This document shows positions 25,577-34,445 of a stretch of 64,000 nucleotides of DNA, in pieces. The stretch spans positions 35,875 through 99,874 of the forward strand of contig CAKTOF010000008.1 in the NCBI GenBank assembly GCA_934589675.1, given 5' to 3'. The first letter of the stretch is position 1. The number at the start of each line of letters is the position of its first letter. Origin of the DNA: an uncultured Oscillospiraceae bacterium. GTDB lineage: Bacteria; Bacillota; Clostridia; Oscillospirales; Oscillospiraceae. The translations under genes and the position numbers were made by a program. The notes beneath the pieces were generated by a model. The model saw nothing but the letters and a program-made list of their open reading frames with translations, did not search any database and was not told where the DNA came from.

Positions 25577-26881
25577 TCATTCCCGACCGTCGGATCCGCT
25601 GCCCGAGCAGCGCTCTGCCGTCCGGGCGGTTTTTCCGCCGCGATGGCGCAGGATCACGCGATCCTTGGGCGCGCATACACTGCTCACCTGATCCACTGCC
25701 CGCACAAACGCTTCCGCTTCCTCCATCGTGTTGTAAAACGCCGGCGAGGCTCTCACCGCGCCGGTCAGATCGAGCGCGGCGAGCAGCGGCTGCGCGCAGT
25801 GATGCCCGGATCTGACCGCGATGCCAAGCTGGTCGAGGAGCTTGGCCGCATCATAGCAGTGGGCGCCTTCAATATTGAAGCTGACGCAGCCTGCCCGCAT
25901 CTTCGGCATCCCCACGAAGCGCACGCACTTGCATCCGGCGAGCCTCTCCGACAGGAAGCGGCACAGCTCCCCCTCCCGGTGGGCAATCTTCTCCGCGCCG
26001 ATGTTCATCAGGTGCGCCGCCGCAGCGCCGAGGCCGATGTTCCCGACAATGTTCGGCGTGCCCGCTTCCAGCCTGTACGGCAGATCCGCAAACGTCGCCG
26101 CGTATTGCGTTACCTGATCGACCATCCCGCCGCCGAAGCTGTCTGGCGGCAGCTGCTCAAGCAGCCGCCGTTTTCCATACAAAACGCCGGTCCCTGTCGG
26201 CCCCATCATTTTATGACCGGAGAGCGCGAAGAAGTCACAATCGAGTTTCTGCATCTCCATCGGCGCATGGCGGACTGCCTGTGCGCCGTCGACCAGGACC
26301 CACGCGCCCGCCCGGTGCGCCATGGAAATGATCTTTTCCATGGGGTTTACGGCGCCGGTGACGTTGGATACCCACGCAGCCGCCACCAGTTTCGTGCGCG
26401 CGGACAGCGCCTGTTCAAACGCGTCCATATCAAGGTCGCCGCAGCTGTCAATCGGAACGACCTTCAGGCTCGCGCCGGTCCGGGCGCACGCCTGCTGCCA
26501 TGGGATCAGGTTTGCATGGTGCTCCATCTGGGTGGTGACCACCTCATCGCCGGGGCGCAGCAGCCCAAAGCTCATGGAGCGAGCCAGCAGGTTTATGGCG
26601 CCGGTCGTTCCGGAGGTGAAGATGATCTCCTCCGGATGCGCCGCGCCCAAAAAGCGCCGCATCTGCTCCCGCGCAAGCTCCATCCGCTGCGTGGATTCCT
26701 CAGAGAGCGTGTGGATCCCCCGATGAACATTCGATTCAAAATTGTGAAGCTGCTCGATCATCACCTGCAGCACGGGCTCCGGCATCTGGGTAGTCGCGCT
26801 GTTATCCAGATAGATCAGCGGTTTCCCGTTTATTCGCCGATTGAGTATGGGAAAATCGCCTCTGATTTGCTCGAAATCCAA
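25577..26881 (-). CDS. SufS-type cysteine desulfurase (class V aminotransferase fold)
   Basis: 434 aa from TTG 26881. The PLP lysine is in LSGHKMMGPTG and the persulfide cysteine in RSGHHCAQPL, both diagnostic of SufS/CsdA (type II) enzymes that need SufE. TTG 26881 is preferred because AAAGGAG (26898-26892) is 10 bp upstream; a GTG at 26890 is too close. It releases sulfur from cysteine and hands it to SufE. It follows the ACP-like gene, from which it is separated by a hairpin. The C-terminus is ~30 residues longer than usual, basic and low in complexity (RHRGGKTARTAERCSGSGSDGRE). Confidence 0.88.
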   Translation of the reverse strand: MDFEQIRGDFPILNRRINGKPLIYLDNSATTQMPEPVLQVMIEQLHNFESNVHRGIHTLSEESTQRMELAREQMRRFLGAAHPEEIIFTSGTTGAINLLARSMSFGLLRPGDEVVTTQMEHHANLIPWQQACARTGASLKVVPIDSCGDLDMDAFEQALSARTKLVAAAWVSNVTGAVNPMEKIISMAHRAGAWVLVDGAQAVRHAPMEMQKLDCDFFALSGHKMMGPTGTGVLYGKRRLLEQLPPDSFGGGMVDQVTQYAATFADLPYRLEAGTPNIVGNIGLGAAAAHLMNIGAEKIAHREGELCRFLSERLAGCKCVRFVGMPKMRAGCVSFNIEGAHCYDAAKLLDQLGIAVRSGHHCAQPLLAALDLTGAVRASPAFYNTMEEAEAFVRAVDQVSSVCAPKDRVILRHRGGKTARTAERCSGSGSDGRE

Positions 26882-26904
26882 CGCCAGCACGCTCCTTTCG
26901 GTTG

Positions 26905-26939
26905 AAACGCCCGCTGCAGCGTCCCGCAGCGGGCGTTTT
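26905..26939 (-). terminator. Hairpin between the ACP-like and SufS genes
   Basis: A perfect 13-bp inverted repeat (AAACGCCCGCTGC / GCAGCGGGCGTTT) with an 8-nt loop and only short T-runs. It probably gives partial termination inside the operon. Confidence 0.55.
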
Positions 26940-26944
26940 GCCAT

Positions 26945-27403
26945 TCACTTCATTCGATCTTTCCACCTTGGGCTGTCGCCGAGGGCGTCCCAGACCATCT
27001 CCGAAAAATCTTCCATGGATCTCAGCCGCGCACTGCGCATGGCCGGGATCTCGATCTCCAGCGCCCGTTCGATGGAGCGGAACAGCAGCACCTTTTTCGC
27101 CATGGCGGAGGTTGCGCCGTCGCAGCTCTGCGCCGTGTCAAATTCCTTGACCAGCTCCGGAGAAACCTGCATGCTCTTGGCCAGGCTGCGCTCGGTCAGG
27201 CCATCGAAAGAGTCGGTCTCTGCCAGATCCTCCCCGGTGAGAAGGAACTTGTCCAGAACATACTGCGTGATTTCCCGCCGAACCAGCGCATAGGTCAGCG
27301 GCTCTGCTTCCCTGATCGTGTTCATATGTCCGTCCGCCGCCTGTCTGGAGCGCAGCAGCAGCCGGCGGATGGCTGCCCGGTCCGTCATGCGCTCAGTCGG
27401 CAA
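26945..27403 (-). CDS. Small ACP-like protein of unknown function
   Basis: 152 aa. I do not recognise a named family. The C-terminal half (DGATSAMAKKVLLFRSIERALEIEIPA followed by LRSMEDFSEMVW) matches the helix II-III pattern of acyl carrier proteins (GADSL...ALEEEFGIEIP...TVGD). S99 of GATS lies near the phosphopantetheine position, beside C94. The N-terminal half (VRREITQYVLDKFLLTGEDL) resembles ACP helix I, with an insertion between. The start is TTG 27403 (GGAG upstream, 11-bp overlap with the preceding gene) or ATG 27388. It lies between an isomerase-like gene and SufS/SufE. Function unknown; the ACP likeness is my reading. Confidence 0.6.
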   Translation of the reverse strand: MPTERMTDRAAIRRLLLRSRQAADGHMNTIREAEPLTYALVRREITQYVLDKFLLTGEDLAETDSFDGLTERSLAKSMQVSPELVKEFDTAQSCDGATSAMAKKVLLFRSIERALEIEIPAMRSARLRSMEDFSEMVWDALGDSPRWKDRMK

Positions 27404-28943
27404 CGACAGGCTCCACGCCCAGCGCCTCGGCCAGATCCGTCAGTGCCTGAACATAGTCGCCGTAAACCATGGTGCAGTGGTTGCCGGCAACGCACTGTGC
27501 TTTCCAGGTTTTCGCCTGATCTTTGACCTTGAAATAAACCAGCTGGGAGCAGTTGTAGCCCTCGTAGCCGCCGCCCATCACGATCTCGCCGGAGCCGATG
27601 AACATCTTCGAGCCGTCGGGCGAGAAGCGGCAGAACGTCATCTTCTGGCCTGCGTCAACATCGAAGTTGTAGCGGATGGTGGCTCCGAACCCCTGATCGA
27701 TAGCAAACTGGCGGATCGCATACGGGGAGTTGCGGGTGTTGTCATGGATCCGGCGGTGTGCCACGGAGTGCTGCATCATATACAGGTTCTCGTTGTCGCC
27801 CAGCGCCTCCAGCTTGGCAAGCTGCTCCGGCGTGGTTCCGAAGCGGGCGGACAGATGCCCGTTCTCCATGGGGATGGGGCAGGTATTTCCCATATAGGGG
27901 CTCTTGCCGGAAACGGCGATCAGCGCCTGCTGGGATAGCACGCAGTCCACATCGTACTCGCAGGAAGAGGGGATGCCCTGCTCCATGTTCAAGGAGTGGT
28001 TGAGGCATGCCGTAAAGCCGATCTCATTCAGGCGGCGGGTGGAGCAGGCATCCGGGCAGGGCATGGTAAAGCCGTTGCAGTCCTGCAGATCCATGAGCTT
28101 CTGCACCAGGACATTGGCCAGGCAGGAGGTGACGAGCTTCTCCCGCTCCATGGTGCATTCCTCAGCGCCGCCCATCAGCTCATCGGCCAGCGCCTCGGCC
28201 CTGGCAAAGTCCTCCCGGGTGGCGTTGGGGGTGTTGGTGCGGCCGGGCGTGGTGCAGTTGCCGCCCTCGGGCATTTCGTGGAAGTACTCAAAAAACTCAT
28301 GGAGGTTCACAAAGCGGAACCGGACGCCCAGCTTGGCCGTGATCTCCTCGTAGCTCTTGAACGAGTCGACCGAGGAGTAGGACGTGGGATTGCCGAACCG
28401 GGTGACGCAGAGGATCTTCGTGGTGTTGATGACCTTGCGCGCACGGAGGGTCTTGAGCGTCTTGGTCAGGTCGTCCCACTTATAGAAGCCATATGCCTCA
28501 TAGTCGTTGGATCTTGCAGTCATGGTCGCAACGGTGATGGTTCCGGAGAAGCCGGAGATGGGCGTGGTGGCAATGGGCTTTTGAAAGCGCTCGCCGAACT
28601 CCATGATGAGGTCGTCGCAGGCGATGCCCTGCATGCACACGGCAAAGTCGCACGCGTCTGCACTGACGCGGGCCTTGTCCCACATCGCTTCATGGTTGTC
28701 CCAGTCGTCGGTTCGGTCGAGGAACACCGGCTCCATCAGCTCAATGCCGCCGGCTGCGTCGCAGCACGCCTTTACCTTTGTCAGGAAGGCTTCGGCCTTC
28801 TGGGCGTTTGCCAGGCGGTCATACCCGGGCTGCAGCGCCTCGCCGTGCCCGAAGCGGCAGGGGCCTTCATAGTAGAACAAATGCTCGGCAGTTGCCAGGA
28901 CCGGAAGCACCTTCAGCGTGACGTCGGAAGCTTTCTTGATCAT
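27393..28943 (-). CDS. L-fucose/L-arabinose isomerase-like protein
   Basis: 516 aa. Overall length and segments (ITVATMTARSNDYEAYGFYKWDDL; LNHSLNMEQGIPSSCEYDVDCVLSQ; an acidic and His-containing C-terminal half ending in a beta-rich domain GSGEIVMGGGYEGYNCSQLVYFKV) fit the FucI/AraA fold, which isomerises aldoses to ketoses with a metal. Catalytic residues were not individually matched. It heads the operon with the ACP-like protein, SufS and SufE, and is divergent from an SSS symporter, so a sugar-like substrate is plausible. A strong ribosome binding site (AAGGAG) precedes ATG 28943. Confidence 0.75.
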   Translation of the reverse strand: MIKKASDVTLKVLPVLATAEHLFYYEGPCRFGHGEALQPGYDRLANAQKAEAFLTKVKACCDAAGGIELMEPVFLDRTDDWDNHEAMWDKARVSADACDFAVCMQGIACDDLIMEFGERFQKPIATTPISGFSGTITVATMTARSNDYEAYGFYKWDDLTKTLKTLRARKVINTTKILCVTRFGNPTSYSSVDSFKSYEEITAKLGVRFRFVNLHEFFEYFHEMPEGGNCTTPGRTNTPNATREDFARAEALADELMGGAEECTMEREKLVTSCLANVLVQKLMDLQDCNGFTMPCPDACSTRRLNEIGFTACLNHSLNMEQGIPSSCEYDVDCVLSQQALIAVSGKSPYMGNTCPIPMENGHLSARFGTTPEQLAKLEALGDNENLYMMQHSVAHRRIHDNTRNSPYAIRQFAIDQGFGATIRYNFDVDAGQKMTFCRFSPDGSKMFIGSGEIVMGGGYEGYNCSQLVYFKVKDQAKTWKAQCVAGNHCTMVYGDYVQALTDLAEALGVEPVVAD

Positions 28944-29467
28944 TTGAATTTCTCCTTTTCATGATATCAGCGGTTGTGCCCTGTTTTTTCAGGCCCCGGC
29001 CGTTCCGGCGCCGGGATCCCCTTGACTGGCTCCATTGTATAAAACCCGCCTCCGGAAATCATCGGCATTGAATGAAAACTTGCAAGTCCCCGGTTTTGTT
29101 GATATTGATCCTGTGTTTGCATCGCAGGAGCCCGTTTTTGTGCAATTTGTTGCCCCACCTTCCCTATGGGTCAGGTCTGTTTTGTGTCAACCTACAAGCA
29201 AATTCCGGCGGCTTTTGTATTCTCTCCAAACTGCGCGCTTCCGTTTTCCGCGCAGCTTCCTACTATTTCGGTCGGAAATTGGTTTTTCGCAGAGTTCCTG
29301 TCAAAAATCACAACAAATCTTTAGATTCCCCGCCAATGTGAAAAAAGCGCCGTCATGTTATAGTACCAGTGTCAGACGCGGCCGGCCGCGGCGCTCCCGC
29401 GGGGAAGGTGCGCCAGAGCAGCCGGAGACCAACGCTAATCCAACATTGAATGTAAGGAGAGTATGAA
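28944..29467. promoter_or_regulatory. Divergent intergenic region (isomerase operon / SSS symporter)
   Basis: 524 bp with no convincing gene. A plus-strand extended -10 (TGT-TATAGT, 29356-29364) with a weak -35 lies 104 bp upstream of the symporter ATG. The middle is AT-richer than its surroundings. No riboswitch or T-box pattern was recognised. Its length suggests several regulator sites, possibly for the PucR protein encoded nearby. Confidence 0.5.
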
Positions 29468-30958
29468 ATGAGTCACTTGGCAATTACATGCATCATCGTT
29501 GTACTTTATCTCATCGCGTTGTTCAGCGTGTCCGCATGGGCACAGAAAAAGCAGAAGAAGGCCGAGGCCGCAGGCAAATCCGGCAACTTCCTGCTCGCGA
29601 GCAAGTCTCTCCCCACTGCGCTGGTCGCATTCATGATGGCGGGCGCCGGCATCGGCTCCATCAACACCACCGGAATCGCGCAGCAGGTTCAGACGGCAGG
29701 GCTCTCCGGCATGTGCGCCGGCTTTGCAGGCGCCGTTGCGCTGATCGTTCTGGCCGTATTCGGCGCGAAGCGTATGCGCGCCCTCCCCTATAACACAATG
29801 CCCTCCATGGCCATGGCCTACTGCGGCTGGACCACCCGCTATCTGCTGAGCCTCGGCGGCTTTGTCATCGCCCTTGCGATCACAGCGCTTCAGTTTGTCG
29901 GCGGCGGCGCAATGCTTGCCTCCATGTTCCCCGGCATCATCGACAACAAGCTCGGCATGCTCATCACCGCCGCCGTTTTCTTCGGCATTGCCGCCCTTGG
30001 CGGCTTCCTCGGTGCGAGCCTTGCGAACATTGTCAATATGTTCGTCATGTACATCGGCCTGTTCCTTGTTATGGTCGCCGCCCTGATGGCAAAGGAGATC
30101 GGCGGCTTTGGCGGTCTGGTCGGCGCGGTCAACGCGATCCCCGAGCCGACCACCTCCGGCGCCCCCTGGCTGTCCGTCACAGGCGGTCTTGGCCTTGCGA
30201 CCTTCATCAGCTACTTTGCCACTGAGATCCCGAACCGCTTCACCACCCAGTCCAATACCCAGCAGATTTTTGCAGCGAAGGACGGCAAAGCCGGCCGCAA
30301 CGGGCTGATCATCGGCGCGCTGATGATGGTCCCCGTCACCCTGATGAGCTGCGTCATCGGCCTGATCGCGCGGGTTCGTTTCCCGGAGCTGGCGGCCACA
30401 GGCGCCACCGTTCAGGCAATGCCCAAGGTCGTCCTGTCCGTCAATCCCTTTATTTCCGGCATCGGTCTGGCTGCGCTTTGGGCCGTGAACGTCTCCACGG
30501 GCATCGCGCTGCTCATGACCTGCACCCAGCTGTTCTGCGGCGACATCCTCGCGCCCATCAACAACAAGCGCAGCATGGATGAACGCGCGCAGGCCGCGCA
30601 GGGACGCATTGCACTGGTGCTCATTTCCGTGGCCGCGCTGGTGATGGCATTCTTCCTCAGAAGCATCGTTTCCACCATTATGACAATGTGCGCCATTACC
30701 CCGGCATTCGCCTTCATTTTTGTTCCCATTCTGTACAAGCCCTCTTTGCTGAAAAAGAGCACCGGCCCCGCGCTGCTCATTGTCAGCTACGCATTCTTCG
30801 TTTTGTGGCTGCTGATCCCCCAGCTGAAGGCGCTGTTCCCCGATCCGGTTTACCCCGAATGGGCTCTGGCGGCCATCACGTTCATCGTCTGCCTGATCGC
30901 CGACAAGCGCAGCGTCCCGGTTCCCGAGGGCGACGCAGAGGCGATCGCCGCAAGATAA
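29468..30958 (+). CDS. Sodium:solute symporter (SSS) family transporter
   Basis: 496 aa with about 13 hydrophobic segments. The Na+-site region SLPTALVAFMMAGAGIGSINTTGIAQQ near residue 50 and the SNTQQIFAAKDGKAGRNGLIIGAL loop are typical of the SSS family, which imports sugars, amino acids, pantothenate or carboxylates with sodium. AAGGAGAG (29454-29461) sets the start. It is divergent from the isomerase-SufS operon and followed by the convergent PucR gene. The substrate is unknown. Confidence 0.85.
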   Translation: MSHLAITCIIVVLYLIALFSVSAWAQKKQKKAEAAGKSGNFLLASKSLPTALVAFMMAGAGIGSINTTGIAQQVQTAGLSGMCAGFAGAVALIVLAVFGAKRMRALPYNTMPSMAMAYCGWTTRYLLSLGGFVIALAITALQFVGGGAMLASMFPGIIDNKLGMLITAAVFFGIAALGGFLGASLANIVNMFVMYIGLFLVMVAALMAKEIGGFGGLVGAVNAIPEPTTSGAPWLSVTGGLGLATFISYFATEIPNRFTTQSNTQQIFAAKDGKAGRNGLIIGALMMVPVTLMSCVIGLIARVRFPELAATGATVQAMPKVVLSVNPFISGIGLAALWAVNVSTGIALLMTCTQLFCGDILAPINNKRSMDERAQAAQGRIALVLISVAALVMAFFLRSIVSTIMTMCAITPAFAFIFVPILYKPSLLKKSTGPALLIVSYAFFVLWLLIPQLKALFPDPVYPEWALAAITFIVCLIADKRSVPVPEGDAEAIAAR

Positions 30959-30994
30959 GCTTTCCTCACACACCACTCCCCTTTTTCCCCGGCA

Positions 30995-31036
30995 AAAAAT
31001 CCGCCGAAGCGCGCCCTGCGCTTCGGCGGATTTTTT
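30995..31036. terminator. Bidirectional terminator (symporter / PucR)
   Basis: A near-perfect 19-bp inverted repeat (AAAAAATCCGCCGAAGCGC / GCGCTTCGGCGGATTTTTT) with a 5-nt loop gives T-runs on both strands, between convergent genes. Confidence 0.92.
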
Positions 31037-31045
31037 ATCGGCGGA

Positions 31046-32644
31046 TCAGTCGTCGCGGGGCGATTCTTCACCGATCCCGAACAGCTCCAGCATCAGGAAG
31101 GATACCTCAAGCCCCAGTCGCGTCCCGTGCGCGTTGAGGTCCAGCCCCGTCAGCTCCTCAATTCGTCCGATCCGATAGATGACGTTATTCCGGTGCATAT
31201 GCAGCTGCTGTCCGGTTTCCGTTGCCTTCCGCTCCATATGGAGGTAAGTTCTGAGCAGCTGGAGGTTGTTGGAATTGTGCTGCCGATCATAGTCATACAG
31301 GCTTTTTATGGCCTCATAGAGCTCACTGTCGCGCCAGACCGACTCGTTCTCCCCCGACGCGCCGAGCAGGCCGTGGAGCATCCGATCCTGAAACGTGCAG
31401 AGCAGCGGCGGCTCCGGGATCGGCAGAAGGCTTTCCAGCTGGCCGCTCCCCCGCGCGGGGCGGTTATACTTGAGCGCAATGGCCGCCTGCTTGTACGCAG
31501 CGGGTGCATCTGCCAGCGAGAAGAACGCGTTGCTGACGCCGCCTCTTGCCTGATGGCGGGCAAGGAGCGATTCTGTCTGCTGCCTGCTCAGCGGCAGCTC
31601 CTTCTCGTTTCCATGCAGATGCAGCAGCGCAACCACGGATTGCTGGTACAGCACGACCTGCGCCGAGGGCAGCAGCTCCAGCAGATCTCTTCCGATGCGT
31701 CCCAGCGCCGCCTCCATCCCCTCCGCCACAGAGATCTTTACCAGCCGAAAGTGGCCGGCAGCGTGAATGCCGAGATACTCGGCGCGCTCGCGGACGTCCT
31801 TTGCCGCGATCTGCCCGGCAAGCAGGTCGCACAGAAACTGATCGTAATTGTGGCTGAGCGCGTTCTTGTCCTTCCAGTTCCGCTCAGCGTAGATCGCCAG
31901 GATCTCCGTGAACATGGCAAATAGCTCGAGCAGACCCTCTGACAGCGGATGATGGTCGCAGACCATCACGACATGTGTAAAATAGGTATTCTGGAAGCGG
32001 AACACCTTGTTTACCAGCGGATAGGCGCTCAGGGTCCGGTCGTCATTGACGATGACCGAGGTGGATTTTGTCCATGCCTCATAGCGGCGCTGCTGCCGAA
32101 ACAGCTGCAGCGTGCTCTCGGGGTGGTAGCCGAACTCCGCCAGGGCCAGCGAAATGGGATCATCCGTCTCCACGTTGTCCGTTCGCGCCAGAAGTGTGAA
32201 CGCCGAGTCGGAAATGTTGATCGTGTTGCCGATGACGTCCTTGCTGATGTCCAGAATGTGCTGCAGCGGCTTTTCATGGATCAGGGCGCTTTGCATCTCC
32301 TGGAACCAATCGCTGATCTGATGAAAGACCTCCTGCATAAGGTCCAGCAGCTTCTCCACATCCATATTCTCGTTGATGATCACCATTCCCCGGACGGCGT
32401 CTTCCGTTTCGCCGGCATCCTTCATTCTGTCACGGATGCAAAGATAATACATTCCCTGTGCGCTGGCCGAGGCATGGAGCGCCTCGGAAAGCCGGCATAC
32501 ATGAAGATACTCCTTCCGCATGGAGGAATAGGATCTTGGAAGCAGTGCGCAGCGGGAAAAGACGGCGTCGCAGGGCATGGGAATGTGATTTTCAAGCGGA
32601 AGCTCCCGCAGCTGGTCGAGAATGATGTTTAAGGACAATGTCAT
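31046..32644 (-). CDS. PucR-family transcriptional regulator
   Basis: 532 aa. An N-terminal sensory part (including VRGMVIINENMDVEKLLDLMQEVF near 85) leads to a GGDEF-like middle and a C-terminal PucR helix-turn-helix (LLRTYLHMERKATETGQQLHMHRNNVIYRI...RIEELTGLDLN). Family members (PucR, CdaR) respond to small metabolites. It is convergent with the SSS symporter, and the isomerase operon is near, so these are the likely targets. A perfect palindrome sits directly upstream of its own -10 box, suggesting autoregulation. Confidence 0.88.
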   Translation of the reverse strand: MTLSLNIILDQLRELPLENHIPMPCDAVFSRCALLPRSYSSMRKEYLHVCRLSEALHASASAQGMYYLCIRDRMKDAGETEDAVRGMVIINENMDVEKLLDLMQEVFHQISDWFQEMQSALIHEKPLQHILDISKDVIGNTINISDSAFTLLARTDNVETDDPISLALAEFGYHPESTLQLFRQQRRYEAWTKSTSVIVNDDRTLSAYPLVNKVFRFQNTYFTHVVMVCDHHPLSEGLLELFAMFTEILAIYAERNWKDKNALSHNYDQFLCDLLAGQIAAKDVRERAEYLGIHAAGHFRLVKISVAEGMEAALGRIGRDLLELLPSAQVVLYQQSVVALLHLHGNEKELPLSRQQTESLLARHQARGGVSNAFFSLADAPAAYKQAAIALKYNRPARGSGQLESLLPIPEPPLLCTFQDRMLHGLLGASGENESVWRDSELYEAIKSLYDYDRQHNSNNLQLLRTYLHMERKATETGQQLHMHRNNVIYRIGRIEELTGLDLNAHGTRLGLEVSFLMLELFGIGEESPRDD

Positions 32645-32727
32645 GTGTTCGCCCTCCTGATGCTCCCGTCTGCCAAGTCGCCGGATTCTTCATCTGGTGA
32701 AAATGTGCAGCGCTGTTCTCTTCCGGC

Positions 32728-32758
32728 ATTATAACACAGTGCACAAAAAAGTGCACTG
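32728..32758 (-). promoter_or_regulatory. PucR gene promoter with perfect palindromic operator
   Basis: Minus-strand TATAAT (32733-32728) lacks a good -35. In that position lies CAGTGCAC-(6 nt)-GTGCACTG (32737-32758), a perfect 8-bp inverted repeat. A poor -35 overlapped by an operator suits an activator or autoregulator. Confidence 0.6.
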
Positions 32759-32846
32759 CAAAATCGGAATCTGCGCATTTTTTCACAACAAGGCTTGTGC
32801 CGCTTCATCTGTTTTTATCGCCGGCTGCCCACCTGAGCAGGAAAAG

Positions 32847-32930
32847 GCAGCCGCCCCGCGCGGGGCGGCTGCCAGTTTTTGATTGGACATGACCGGGCGG
32901 ACGAGATGCGACGCCGTCCGGCCGCCGGTG
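32847..32930. repeat. Terminator-containing repeat unit, copy B
   Basis: GCAGCCGCCCC-GCGC-GGGGCGGCTGC hairpin followed by CAG-TTTTT and CATGACCGGG, a near duplicate of 25002-25080. Here it ends the minus-strand DUF401 gene. Confidence 0.7.
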
Positions 32931-32949
32931 CAGATCGTGTGCCCGCCCC

Positions 32950-34215
32950 TTAAACAAACAATGACAGCAGCAGGTAGTAGCCCAATATCACAACGAGGAA
33001 GATCGAGATGACCGGGATCGTCTTTTTGACGAGCGAGGCGAAGTTGCTGTCAAAATACTCGGCGATGAGCGTCAGGCACAGGTGCGTCGGCGAGACCTGC
33101 ATGGCTGCGTAGGAATAGCACATGAGCAGCATGAGAAGCGGCACGCCCGCATTCGGGATGGCCGCAAAGGCCGGCGCCGTACACAGCGTGACGATGGCCG
33201 TCGAGCCGCCGACGATCGTGCCGATGAGAAACAGCAGCGCAAAGACGAGGTACATCGGGATGGGCAGCTGCGAGAGCACGGCCGGCAGCTGCGCGATGAC
33301 GCCGCTCTCGGTCAGGATCTCCTTGAAGATCATGACGACGCAGGTGTTGATGACGATGCGCAGCTCAAACGCCGTCACAAAATACGGCAGGATCTCGCGG
33401 AACTTGTATTTGCCGATGAAGAAGTACAGCACGATGGAAATGAGCACCGCCAGCCACACCGGGAAGCCCTTCATGAACGACACGAAGCCCGCCGGCAGCG
33501 CGGCGATCTTGCCGAGCGGCAGGTACGGCACGGCGATGACGAGCACGATGGCCAGAACGATGGGCCAGAGGCTTCCGAACAGGCGCTTCCACTCGGCCCC
33601 CTTGCTCTCGGCCGGCGGAAGGCCCGTATCCTTCGGGACCTTGCGCAGGTAGAAGAAATAGCCGAGCACGATGAGCAGAATAACCGGCGGGAGCATGGAC
33701 ACAAGAAAGCCGCCGAGCGCAACGCCCGAGAGCTCCACCGCCAGAATGATGGACGAATACGTCGGCAGGCAGCTCTCCGGGATGTGGCGGAAATAGCTCG
33801 TGACGAACGCCTGCTCGTCGCGGTCGAGATACTCGCCGCACGACTCGCGGACCATGTCGCCGGCGATGAACGCCGCGGCCGGAGACGGCAGAAGGCCGAT
33901 GAAAATGGGCGCGACCGACGCGTTGACGCGGCGGCTGTTGAAAATGCCAGACAGCGAGCGCTGCGCCTGTACGAGGTCGCCCTTCTGCTCCATCATGCGC
34001 TGCAAAAACGTGATGAGATATGTAATGATAATTACGGTGATCGTCGTCGGGTTCACGACGGCCCAGAACGCCAGCTTGATGGAATGGACAAATCCCATCT
34101 GATAGAAGAACATCCCGAGCACCGCGCCGACCGCGACCGCGCCGGACAGTGGGATCTTGAAATTGATGAGTGTGATGATGACCGCGAAAATCACGGCGAG
34201 CTTGATGAGCTCCAT
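32950..34215 (-). CDS. DUF401-family permease
   Basis: 421 aa with about ten hydrophobic segments, including a repeated pattern of long TM stretches separated by PxPAA and VSPTH loops (LLPSPAAAFIAGDMVRESC and YAAMQVSPTHLCL). This matches DUF401, in the ion-transporter superfamily that includes GntP/CitM-type carriers. Transport of an anion is likely, but no substrate is known. It is a single gene between two regulators, ending at repeat copy B. Confidence 0.8.
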   Translation of the reverse strand: MELIKLAVIFAVIITLINFKIPLSGAVAVGAVLGMFFYQMGFVHSIKLAFWAVVNPTTITVIIITYLITFLQRMMEQKGDLVQAQRSLSGIFNSRRVNASVAPIFIGLLPSPAAAFIAGDMVRESCGEYLDRDEQAFVTSYFRHIPESCLPTYSSIILAVELSGVALGGFLVSMLPPVILLIVLGYFFYLRKVPKDTGLPPAESKGAEWKRLFGSLWPIVLAIVLVIAVPYLPLGKIAALPAGFVSFMKGFPVWLAVLISIVLYFFIGKYKFREILPYFVTAFELRIVINTCVVMIFKEILTESGVIAQLPAVLSQLPIPMYLVFALLFLIGTIVGGSTAIVTLCTAPAFAAIPNAGVPLLMLLMCYSYAAMQVSPTHLCLTLIAEYFDSNFASLVKKTIPVISIFLVVILGYYLLLSLFV

Positions 34216-34387
34216 TCTCTCTCCCCCTTCTCCCGACGTCTGGACGCAGCCGTCCGGCGCGCCGGTTCTTCTATTTTATAAAAAGGGAGCGGAAACACAA
34301 CATCAGCAGTTCACCTGTTCGTAGCTGAATTTTTCCTTCCGTCCGCGCACCTATCCGCTTTTGCGCATTTTCCCTGCGGCCAATGTC

Positions 34388-34422
34388 AAAAAAAGCCGCC
34401 CCGTCGATGCCGGGGCGGCTTT
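34388..34422 (-). terminator. Terminator of the two-component operon
   Basis: A 12-bp stem (AAAGCCGCCCCG / CGGGGCGGCTTT) with a 7-nt loop, and seven T on the minus strand. It lies 24 bp after the response regulator stop. Confidence 0.9.
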
Positions 34423-34445
34423 GGCGCGTCATATTTTATACTGTG

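Noticed and set aside
28944..29467. Small reading frames and a possible riboswitch in the isomerase/symporter gap
   Set aside because: The short frames lack ribosome binding sites and codon bias. No conserved riboswitch core or T-box sequence was recognised.
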